Source of the DNA: Kiritimatiellia bacterium
Lineage (GTDB): Bacteria; Verrucomicrobiota; Kiritimatiellia; RFP12; UBA1067
NCBI GenBank assembly: GCA_017479035.1
Contig: JAFVCR010000049.1
Coordinates: 1-6,266, forward strand
Length of the DNA: 6,266 nucleotides
Reading direction: 5' to 3'
Below the pieces are notes generated by a model that was given only the letters and a program-made list of their open reading frames with translations, searched no databases and was not told the origin of the DNA. Below, in pieces: positions 1 through 5,903 of the stretch; the first letter of the stretch is position 1; each line of letters begins with the position of its first letter. Both the position numbers and the translations under genes were made by a program.

Positions 1-27
1 CACTGCACACTGCACACTGCAAACTGC
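1..27. repeat. Heptanucleotide tandem repeat, three exact copies plus one degenerate copy
   Basis: The unit CACTGCA occurs three times without a break (1-7, 8-14, 15-21) and is followed by a related AACTGC (22-27). The array touches the left edge, so it may be longer outside the window. It lies in non-coding DNA upstream of the first promoter. Heptamer arrays are known intergenic elements in some bacteria. No function can be assigned here. Confidence 0.75.
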
Positions 28-59
28 GGGGTAAGGGTGTGACGTGGCGGCAGTTTGCA
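18..59. repeat. Perfect 10-bp inverted repeat with a 22-nt spacer
   Basis: TGCAAACTGC at 18-27 is the exact reverse complement of GCAGTTTGCA at 50-59. The left arm overlaps the end of the heptamer array and the right arm covers most of the -35 hexamer (55-60) of the promoter that follows. No T-tract follows the right arm on the plus strand, and no A-tract precedes the left arm, so it does not look like a rho-independent terminator on either strand. It could be a regulator binding site, a cruciform, or a by-product of the repeat array. Confidence 0.6.
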
Positions 60-83
60 AAAAAGGGCGGAATATGGTATAAT
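55..83 (+). promoter_or_regulatory. Sigma70-type promoter with extended -10 for the acyl-CoA ligase/glycosyltransferase unit
   Basis: A -35-like TTGCAA (55-60, 4 of 6 consensus bases) is separated by exactly 17 bp from a perfect TATAAT (78-83). The -10 is extended by TGG directly before it (75-77). Transcription would begin near 89-91, giving a leader of roughly 30 nt that still contains the GAGGA ribosome binding site at 106-110. The -35 lies inside the right arm of the inverted repeat. Confidence 0.75.
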
Positions 84-105
84 TGCATTCTGCCAAGGTG
101 CAAAC

Positions 106-110
106 GAGGA
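106..110 (+). promoter_or_regulatory. Ribosome binding site that sets the acyl-CoA ligase start
   Basis: GAGGA stands 8 nt before the ATG at 119. The in-frame TTG at 83 overlaps the -10 box and would lie upstream of the predicted transcript start, so the ATG at 119 is preferred. Confidence 0.75.
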
Positions 111-118
111 ATTTGGCC

Positions 119-1855
119 ATGAAAACTATCAGAGACTTGTTCGACGAAGCGGTGCGGGAGAGACCCGATGCCGTGTTCCAGCGTTTTCACGACGGCAATG
201 GATGGGCAGTGCGGACGTTTGCGGATGTGCGCAAGCGTGTGGAGCGCGCGGTGGCGGCGGTGGAGGCATTGGCAATCGCGAAGGGGGATCGCGCGGCAAT
301 AATGATGGAGAACTGTCCGGATTGGCAGGTATTGTATCTTGCGCTTGCGGGGCAGGGGATAACGGTGGTGCCGGTGGATCCGAAATTGCGTGCGGGAGAG
401 GTAAGGCACATACTGAAAGACTCCGGAGCGAAGGCTATATTTATGGGGGAAAAGCAGTGTGAGACAGTGGAGGAGGCTGCGGAAGGCATTGAAGGGCTTA
501 CGAAGATAGCGGACGTGCAGAGGCGCATAGACGATGTGGGGGAAGAAGAGGCTGCTGCGGCGGGCGTGCGATACGACGAGCGCAAGCCGGCACCGGAGGA
601 TCTTGCATCGCTGATCTACACGTCCGGCACTACGGGCAGGCCGAAGGGTGCGATGCTGACGCATGCGAATTTTGCATCGAACGTGGAGGAGACGTTGAAG
701 CGGGTGCCGTTCTACGATACGGACAGTTTCCTCAATGTGCTGCCGCTGTTCCATGCATTCAGTTTCACGGGGAACTTTCTGCTGCCGCTGGCGGTGAAGG
801 GAGAGACGGCGTTCATAAGATCGTTGCGGACGATAGCGGACGACATGCTGGCGGTGAGGCCTACGATATTGCTGTCGGTGCCGCTTTTGGCGGAGAAACT
901 GTATGCACGCATAGATACGCAGATACGCAAATCCGTTTTGACGCGAGGGCTGTTCATGTTGTCGTCCGCGCGGAAATACATCTCGCGCAAGATAGTGGAA
1001 CGTTTCGGCGGGCGCATGAGGCTTATAGGAATAGGCGGCGCGCCGACGAGCATAGAGACACTTGAAGGATTCCGCAAGATAGGGCTTTTCGTGCTGGAGG
1101 GGTATGGCATAACGGAATGTGCGCCGGGAGTGGCGTATCCGGATCCGGAGAAGTTCGTGCCGGGGACGGTGGGGCCGATTCTCGAGGGCATGGATTGGAA
1201 GATAGTGGACAAGGACGAGCATGGCGCGGGAGAGTTGTATCTGCGCGGACCCAATGTGATGAAGGGTTATTGGAACAATCCTGAACAGACGGCGGCGGCG
1301 TTCGACGAAGAGGGCTACTACAAAACCGGCGACATCGTGCGGCTTGACAGCGCGGGCAATGTGAAAATCTGCGGGCGCACGAAGGCGTTGATAGTAAACC
1401 GCGAGGGGAAGAACATATATCCGGAGGAAATCGAACGCGCACTGGAGCACGCGCCGCTGATAAAAGACGCGATAGTGGTGGGCTACAAGGTGGGCAACGA
1501 CCCCGGTGAACACGTAGGCGCGATAATAGTGCCCGACGAAGAGGCGGTGCAGAGGCATCTCAAGGATGAAATACTGACGCGAGAGGATTTAACGGCGTTC
1601 ATAGTGGAATATGCGCAGGGAGTGTGCCGCGCCGCCGTGGCGGACTACAAGCAGCCGCGCAAGTTCGAGGTGCGTTTCGAACCGCTGGAGCGCACAAGCA
1701 CGATGAAGGTGAGGCGCGTGGTGTATGCGGGTGCGTTGGACGAAGCGGCGGCGGCCGCCGCGCCGCAGCCGAAGACGATTGACGACATAAAAGCGGAACT
1801 CCGGGCAACGGTGCTTTTGCCGTCGGACATAACCCTTGAAGACAGGCGCAACTGA
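119..1855 (+). CDS. Long-chain acyl-CoA ligase (AMP-forming), ANL superfamily
   Basis: This 578-residue cytoplasmic or peripheral membrane enzyme should activate a fatty acid with ATP to an acyl-adenylate and then a CoA thioester. Visible ANL motifs, in order: the phosphate-binding loop YTSGTTGRPKG (167-177), YGITE (329-333) closing the adenylate site, the TGD ribose-binding Asp (D405), the hinge region with GRTK and GKNIYPEEIE, and the A10 lysine at K530 in TSTMKVRR. LPLFHAFSFTG and the RPT..LSVPLLAEKLYARI-type stretch resemble the long-chain (FadD/FACS) subgroup rather than acetyl-CoA synthetase. About 48 residues follow K530, including a six-Ala linker, which is a somewhat long tail. It is the first gene of a unit with its own promoter, 9 nt ahead of a glycosyltransferase. 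An acyl-ACP synthetase or another carboxylate substrate cannot be excluded. The family is secure, the chain-length preference is inferred. Confidence 0.9.
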   Translation: MKTIRDLFDEAVRERPDAVFQRFHDGNGWAVRTFADVRKRVERAVAAVEALAIAKGDRAAIMMENCPDWQVLYLALAGQGITVVPVDPKLRAGEVRHILKDSGAKAIFMGEKQCETVEEAAEGIEGLTKIADVQRRIDDVGEEEAAAAGVRYDERKPAPEDLASLIYTSGTTGRPKGAMLTHANFASNVEETLKRVPFYDTDSFLNVLPLFHAFSFTGNFLLPLAVKGETAFIRSLRTIADDMLAVRPTILLSVPLLAEKLYARIDTQIRKSVLTRGLFMLSSARKYISRKIVERFGGRMRLIGIGGAPTSIETLEGFRKIGLFVLEGYGITECAPGVAYPDPEKFVPGTVGPILEGMDWKIVDKDEHGAGELYLRGPNVMKGYWNNPEQTAAAFDEEGYYKTGDIVRLDSAGNVKICGRTKALIVNREGKNIYPEEIERALEHAPLIKDAIVVGYKVGNDPGEHVGAIIVPDEEAVQRHLKDEILTREDLTAFIVEYAQGVCRAAVADYKQPRKFEVRFEPLERTSTMKVRRVVYAGALDEAAAAAAPQPKTIDDIKAELRATVLLPSDITLEDRRN

Positions 1856-1864
1856 AAGGGACGA

Positions 1865-3640
1865 ATGGATACCAATGCCAGAGAGTGCGCGGCGCGGTGC
1901 GGCATAGAGTGCTTGAGCATCGTGATGCCGTGCTACAAACTCGCCGGCAGAGCGGGCAGGAACGTTTTGGAAGTGCGCGATTACATGCGCACGCTGGGCG
2001 TGCCGTTCGAGGTGGTGCCGGTGGACGACGGCTCGGGAGACGGCACGGCGGAAGAGTTGCGCGCAGTGGCAGGCGATGGCGTGAAGCCTGTATTGCTGGC
2101 GCAGAACGGAGGCAAGGGGAATGCGCTGCGCGAAGGCGTGGCGGCATCGCGAGGTTCGTACATCCTGCTGCTGGACGGAGACCTCGATCTTGCGCCGGAG
2201 ATGCTGCCGCGTTTTTTCGAGGCGATGGAAAAGAATCGCGCGGACATAGTGGTGGGGTCGAAGCGGCATCCTGAAAGCGTGGTGGATTATCCGTGGCACA
2301 GGCGCGTGGCGAGCGCGGTGTATTTTGCATTTGTGCGAATGCTGGCGGGGGTGGAGGTCAGCGATACGCAAGCGGGCATGAAACTGTTTCGGCGCAGCGT
2401 GCTAGAACGGACGCTTGCGAAAATGCTCGTCAAGAAATATGCGTTCGATCTGGAATTGCTGGCGATAGCATGCGAAGACGGCGCGAAAATAGCCGAAGCA
2501 CCGGTGGAGCTGCGGTTCAAAGGCACGTTTGGATGCCTGGCGCCGCGCACGGTGTTCGACATGACAAAGGATACGCTGGCGATTTTCTACCGGCTGCGCA
2601 TTCTGCACTACTATCGCCATGCCGCAGTGCCGCCGCCGCTTGCAAAAAAGCCGTTTTTCACGGTGGTGATAGCATGCCCGAAACCCAGCGACTGGCTCCG
2701 GGAATGTCTTGATGCGCTTGCGGGGCAGACGTTCAAGGATTTCGAGGTGATCGTGCTGCCGGACTTTGAATGCGAAATCGATGCGGCGGCGAACGTGCGC
2801 GTGATACCCACCGGCAAGGTGCGGCCGGCGGAGAAGCGCAACACGGGCATTGCCGAGGCGAAGGGCAACGTGGTGGCGTTCATAGACGACGATGCGTATC
2901 CTGCGCCGGACTGGCTCGCACGCGCATCGATATATTTCGGCGACGAGACGATAGGCGGAGTGGGGGGGCCGGGGATAACGCCGCCGGGGGATTCTTACCT
3001 TGCGAAAATAGGCGGCAGAGTGTATGAAAATCCGTTCGTGGGCGGTGCATACCGCTACCGCTATGTGGCTGGGACGATACGCCGCGATGTGGACGATTAT
3101 CCGTCGTGCAATCTTTTCGTCCGCACGGAAATACTGCGTGCGATAAACGGCTACCGCACGGATTTCTGGCCAGGAGAGGACACGTTGCTGTGCGAAGACA
3201 TCGTATACAAACAAGGGAAGCGGATAGTATACGACCCTTGGACGATAGTGTACCATCACCGCCGTAAGATATTCATGCCGCATTTGCGGCAGTTGACGCG
3301 TTATGCGCTGCATCGCGGATATTTTGCAAAGCGGCATCCGAAAACGTCTTTCAAACTTGCATACTTTCTGCCGTCGGCATTGTTTTTGTATGCGATATTC
3401 GCGGCGGGGATATGGTTTGCGCCTGTGCCGTTCGCGGTTGCGGCGGCATGTTCGGCACCGATGGCGGTGTATTTTATTTTGATCGCGGCGACATCGTTCT
3501 CGTTGAATCCGGCAACGTGGCTGCTGACGGTGGTTGCGATTTTCGCGAGCCATGCGGGATACGGTGCGCGTTTCCTGGCGGGGTTGTGTTCGCGCAGGAT
3601 GCCGTGCGAATACATCGGCAAGGATCATGCGTGCAAATAG
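1865..3640 (+). CDS. Tandem two-domain family 2 glycosyltransferase with C-terminal membrane helices
   Basis: The protein has 591 residues and two distinct GT-A folds of the GT2 type. Domain 1 (about 16-250) resembles polyprenyl-phosphate glycosyltransferases (DPM1/ALG5-like): LSIVMPCY, VDDGSGDGT (53-61), the metal-binding DGD (104-106) and SDTQAGMKLF (166-175). Domain 2 (about 263-480) begins PFFTVVIACP and shows RNTGIAEAKG, a DDD metal site (341-343), GED (437-439), ED (444-445) and a Tyr-His-His element before an Arg-rich stretch; it resembles ExoA-type polysaccharide transferases. Three hydrophobic segments follow (about 499-518, 521-545, 551-574), so the catalytic parts probably face the cytoplasm. 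The start is an ATG after AAAGGG, 9 nt beyond the ligase stop, so the genes are likely co-transcribed. Probable role: sugar transfer to a lipid carrier or glycan. Donor and acceptor sugars cannot be read. Both domains keep their acidic motifs, so neither looks dead. Confidence 0.87.
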   Translation: MDTNARECAARCGIECLSIVMPCYKLAGRAGRNVLEVRDYMRTLGVPFEVVPVDDGSGDGTAEELRAVAGDGVKPVLLAQNGGKGNALREGVAASRGSYILLLDGDLDLAPEMLPRFFEAMEKNRADIVVGSKRHPESVVDYPWHRRVASAVYFAFVRMLAGVEVSDTQAGMKLFRRSVLERTLAKMLVKKYAFDLELLAIACEDGAKIAEAPVELRFKGTFGCLAPRTVFDMTKDTLAIFYRLRILHYYRHAAVPPPLAKKPFFTVVIACPKPSDWLRECLDALAGQTFKDFEVIVLPDFECEIDAAANVRVIPTGKVRPAEKRNTGIAEAKGNVVAFIDDDAYPAPDWLARASIYFGDETIGGVGGPGITPPGDSYLAKIGGRVYENPFVGGAYRYRYVAGTIRRDVDDYPSCNLFVRTEILRAINGYRTDFWPGEDTLLCEDIVYKQGKRIVYDPWTIVYHHRRKIFMPHLRQLTRYALHRGYFAKRHPKTSFKLAYFLPSALFLYAIFAAGIWFAPVPFAVAAACSAPMAVYFILIAATSFSLNPATWLLTVVAIFASHAGYGARFLAGLCSRRMPCEYIGKDHACK

Positions 3641-3673
3641 CGTTCCGGCTTGTTGCAAAAGGTGAATTTCTGT

Positions 3674-3702
3674 TTGCGTTTTGGCGGTGATTGTGATAGA
3701 AT
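3674..3702 (+). promoter_or_regulatory. Sigma70-type promoter with extended -10 for pcnB, near-leaderless
   Basis: TTGCGT (3674-3679) is followed after 17 bp by TAGAAT (3697-3702), with TGA (3694-3696) as the extended -10. The geometry is the same as at 55-83. Transcription should start about 3708-3710 and the pcnB ATG is at 3712, so the leader would be only a few nucleotides. The rest of the 3641-3711 gap shows no terminator hairpin for the preceding gene. Confidence 0.62.
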
Positions 3703-3711
3703 AACCCAAAA

Positions 3712-4980
3712 ATGTTCGAATTTCTTGTGAAAAAGTTTGCCAAACCGCGCAAGCCCGTGATCTGCGAGCGTGCGCAGCATTGCATTTCGCGCAAGAATAT
3801 CGACCCGGACGCGCTGAAAGTGCTCTACCGCCTATCGAAACTCGGTTATACGGCATATCTCGTGGGCGGAGGCGTGCGCGACCTTCTGCTGGGGCGCAAA
3901 CCAAAGGATTTTGACGTAGGCACGAACGCCACTCCAAAGGAAGTGAAGAGAGCGTTCTGCAATTGTTTCCTAATCGGGCGGCGCTTCCGCCTGGCGCACA
4001 TAAAATACGGGCAGAATATAATAGAGACGGCAACGTTCCGCAAGAATTCGCAGACGGTGGGCGAGATAATAGAGCATGCGGCGGAGGGGCCTTTCGACGA
4101 CAATACATGGGGCACGCCGGAGACGGATGCGTTCCGCCGCGACTTTACGATAAACGGGCTTTTCTACGACATCAACACGTTTGCGGTGATAGACTACGTG
4201 GGCGGGCTTGACGATCTAAAGAGCCACTTGATACGTTCGATAGGCGACCCCATGATACGTTTCCGCGAAGATCCCGTGCGCATGATGCGTGCGATACGCT
4301 TCGCCTGCAAACTGGGCTTCGAGGTCGAGAAGGGAACGTGGAAAGCGATGCTGCGTCTGCACGGGTGCATTCTTTCCGCATCGGTGCCGAGGCTGTGCGA
4401 AGAGGTTTATCGCTTTTTCGGGCTGGGGGCGAGCGAGATGGCGTTCCGCATGGCATGGAAGTGTGGAATGCTAGGAGATCTGCTACCGGAGCTTGCGGCG
4501 TTCATCGACATGGACGGCAGGAATTCTAGCGAGGTGTGGAAGTATCTGCGAGCGTTGGACGAGTTCGAGAAGAGCGACCGCGTCCAGCGTGGGCCGGAGT
4601 TCAACGCGGTGCGCAGCGCGGTGCTGCTGCTGCCGCTTGCGAGGGCAACGACCCCGGTGGATGCTATGAAGATGATGCAGCGGCAGTTGAAGATACCGAA
4701 GGTTTCCTATTTCGAGGCGCTGTCGCTATTGGAAAGCGCAAAGACGTTCGCGCGCATGCCTGGCAAGAACGCGAAGAGGTATCTTGGGCGGAGGGACACC
4801 GCTCTGTATATGATTTTCAACGAAATCGCGGCGAAGGCCGAAGGGCGCGGCAATGATGCCGTGGCCGAGGCTTGGAGATCGCTTGCGAGCAAATCATCGG
4901 ACAGCGGGACGAACGATGCGGTTCGCCCGCCGAAACTACCCAGAAGGCGAAACAACCATGAGCAGGAAAACCAAAATTGA
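3712..4980 (+). CDS. pcnB: Poly(A) polymerase I (PcnB family)
   Basis: A 422-residue nucleotidyltransferase that adds 3' poly(A) tails to RNA and thereby promotes RNA decay. The order of motifs matches E. coli PcnB closely: AQHCISRK near residue 22, LVGGGVRDLLLG (50-61), the catalytic pair D66 and D68 in KPKDFDVGTNATP, the PAP-type LIGRRFRLAHI (87-97), TATFR, RRDFTIN (142-148), DYVGG, and FREDPVRMMRAIRF (184-197) leading into the RNA-binding helical part. The PAP-type element and the ISRK region favour poly(A) polymerase over a CCA-adding enzyme, although these families are closely related and only assays separate them fully. E. coli PcnB has about 465 residues; here the basic C-terminal tail is shortened to PPKLPRRRNNH. 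The ATG has no Shine-Dalgarno sequence, but similarity begins near residue 17, which leaves little room for a later start. The last 23 nt overlap the next gene. Confidence 0.92.
   Translation: MFEFLVKKFAKPRKPVICERAQHCISRKNIDPDALKVLYRLSKLGYTAYLVGGGVRDLLLGRKPKDFDVGTNATPKEVKRAFCNCFLIGRRFRLAHIKYGQNIIETATFRKNSQTVGEIIEHAAEGPFDDNTWGTPETDAFRRDFTINGLFYDINTFAVIDYVGGLDDLKSHLIRSIGDPMIRFREDPVRMMRAIRFACKLGFEVEKGTWKAMLRLHGCILSASVPRLCEEVYRFFGLGASEMAFRMAWKCGMLGDLLPELAAFIDMDGRNSSEVWKYLRALDEFEKSDRVQRGPEFNAVRSAVLLLPLARATTPVDAMKMMQRQLKIPKVSYFEALSLLESAKTFARMPGKNAKRYLGRRDTALYMIFNEIAAKAEGRGNDAVAEAWRSLASKSSDSGTNDAVRPPKLPRRRNNHEQENQN
4942..4947 (+). promoter_or_regulatory. Ribosome binding site inside the pcnB 3' end for the TPR gene
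   Basis: AGAAGG lies 10 nt before the ATG at 4958. It supports that ATG against the in-frame ATG at 4853. The latter also has an AAGGG 7 nt upstream, but it would add an Arg-rich stretch that looks like an out-of-frame reading of pcnB. Confidence 0.55.
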
Positions 4981-5860
4981 CAATGCAAAAAAGGCGGAGA
5001 CTCCGGCACCGGCGAGGACGGAGGAACTGCCCGCGCTCGTGAAACAGGTGCCCGACTTGCTGCCGCTCTACGATTGGTGGAAAAAGGAAGGCACGAGCAC
5101 GCTGACGTGCATTCTCGTGGCGGTGGCGGCGGTGTGCGCGGTCAAGATCTACAAGAGCCATGCGCAGAGCCGCGATGCAAAGGGTGGAGCGACGCTTGTG
5201 GAGCTTTCGCAGCCGAACGGGGTGGACACGCCCGATGCGATAAGGGAGACGGCGGAGTTCGCGGATGCGCTGGCGGACAATTCGTCCAGCAAAGCGGCCA
5301 CGGCACTTGCGCTGCGCTTGGCGAAGAAATACTATGACGAGAGTGATTTTGAAAACGCGCTTGCGGAATACGAGGCGATTGAAAAGCGCGTAGAAAAGAA
5401 CGATCCGTTCTACGGGTTTGCGCAGGCGGGCGTGGCGTTTTCGCTCGAAGGGCTCAAGCGCTACAGCGAGGCTAGCGAGAAGTTCGCCGCGATTGCCGGA
5501 GATGCCAGCGCATTCACGTTTGTGGCCAAAATCGGTGCGGCGCGCACGCAGGGGCTTGCCGGAGACAAGGATGGCGCGGTGGCCGCGCTCGAGGCGTTGA
5601 AGGCCGGGGCAAGCGATTTTGAGAAGTCGCGCATCGAAAGCGAAATCGACCTCGTAAAGAGGTTCGACCCGGAGGCGAAGAGCCTTTTGGCGGCGGTGGA
5701 CAATACGGATCTGTTCGCAGCGGCGGACGTGGCGGCTGCCGCGATCGAAGGCGAAAAAAGCGATGCGCCGGAGCTGCCCGCAGTGGAAGAGGCTCCTGCA
5801 GCAGCAGAAGAGGCTCCTGCAACCGAGGCTGCGCCGGCGGCAGAAGAAAAGGTCGAGTGA
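4958..5860 (+). CDS. Membrane-anchored tetratricopeptide-repeat protein, YfgM-like architecture
   Basis: With the ATG at 4958 the protein has 300 residues. A charged N-terminus (1-45, including YDWWKKEG) precedes one hydrophobic segment (about 46-65, LTCILVAVAAVCAVKIY), with no signal-peptidase site evident, so it is probably a type II anchor with the bulk outside the cytoplasm. Residues about 105-235 are helical repeats of TPR type, for example AATALALRLAKKYY, DFENALAEYEAIEK, GFAQAGVAFSLEGLKRYSEASEKFAAI and a further AVAALEAL unit. This matches the TPR_21/YfgM arrangement, where the E. coli protein associates with the Sec translocon and periplasmic chaperones; that role is not shown here. 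Residues 268-300 form an acidic Ala/Glu/Pro-rich tail with a short internal repeat. It overlaps pcnB by 23 nt and ends 43 nt before gdhA, so it is probably in the pcnB transcript. Its use of ATA for Ile is much lower than in the genes upstream. Confidence 0.78.
   Translation: MSRKTKIDNAKKAETPAPARTEELPALVKQVPDLLPLYDWWKKEGTSTLTCILVAVAAVCAVKIYKSHAQSRDAKGGATLVELSQPNGVDTPDAIRETAEFADALADNSSSKAATALALRLAKKYYDESDFENALAEYEAIEKRVEKNDPFYGFAQAGVAFSLEGLKRYSEASEKFAAIAGDASAFTFVAKIGAARTQGLAGDKDGAVAALEALKAGASDFEKSRIESEIDLVKRFDPEAKSLLAAVDNTDLFAAADVAAAAIEGEKSDAPELPAVEEAPAAAEEAPATEAAPAAEEKVE
5786..5821 (+). repeat. 15-bp direct repeat, 21-nt period, in the acidic tail of the TPR protein
   Basis: GAAGAGGCTCCTGCA occurs at 5786-5800 and again at 5807-5821. 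It encodes a repeated EEAPA in the low-complexity C-terminus. The exact repeat suggests a recent in-frame duplication and a site that could vary in length between strains. Confidence 0.7.
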
Positions 5861-5881
5861 ATTTCCGAAACCAAGTTGACG

Positions 5882-5901
5882 TGATTCAAAGGAACGAATC
5901 A
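5882..5901 (+). promoter_or_regulatory. Short hairpin with the gdhA ribosome binding site in its loop
   Basis: TGATTC (5882-5887) can pair with GAATCA (5896-5901). The 8-nt loop AAAGGAAC holds the probable Shine-Dalgarno AAAGGA (5888-5893), which lies 10 nt before the gdhA ATG. The stem is only 6 bp and AT-containing, so it is weak. It may be chance, or it may present the ribosome binding site in single-stranded form. Confidence 0.35.
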
Positions 5902-5903
5902 AG

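Noticed and set aside
18..64. Inverted repeat as a rho-independent terminator
   Set aside because: The 22-nt loop is large, the right arm is followed by A residues rather than T on the plus strand, and no A-run precedes the left arm for minus-strand use.
83..118. TTG start 12 codons upstream for the acyl-CoA ligase
   Set aside because: The TTG overlaps the -10 box and would not be in the transcript, while the ATG at 119 has a GAGGA at the right distance.
55..462. Plus-strand 135-codon open frame
   Set aside because: A Gly/Cys/Arg-rich out-of-frame reading of the acyl-CoA ligase, with no family motif.
1748..1761. Perfect 14-bp GC palindrome
   Set aside because: It falls in the poly-Ala codon run of the ligase tail, and GCG/GCC repeats make such palindromes likely by composition.
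1589..2371. 260- and 243-codon minus-strand open frames
   Set aside because: Antisense to the ligase/glycosyltransferase junction, with His/Arg/Pro-rich translations and no family resemblance.
3641..3673. Terminator after the glycosyltransferase gene
   Set aside because: Only a 4-bp GCAA/TTGC match is seen, with no GC-rich stem and no T-tract.
2402..4108. 568-codon open frame on the minus strand
   Set aside because: It lies antisense to the glycosyltransferase, the promoter gap and pcnB, all of which have clear family motifs. Its translation is rich in Arg, His and Cys with no recognisable motif, as expected for the reverse of GC-rich coding DNA.
4853..4957. Upstream ATG giving a 335-residue TPR protein
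   Set aside because: The added 35 residues are Arg-rich and look like pcnB read out of frame. The ATG at 4958 begins a plausible charged N-terminus before the membrane anchor. An AAGGG before 4853 keeps this from being fully excluded.
3712..4980. CCA tRNA nucleotidyltransferase as the identity of this gene
   Set aside because: The ISRK segment and LIGRRFRLAHI follow the PcnB pattern closely, although the families are related and activity cannot be proved by sequence.
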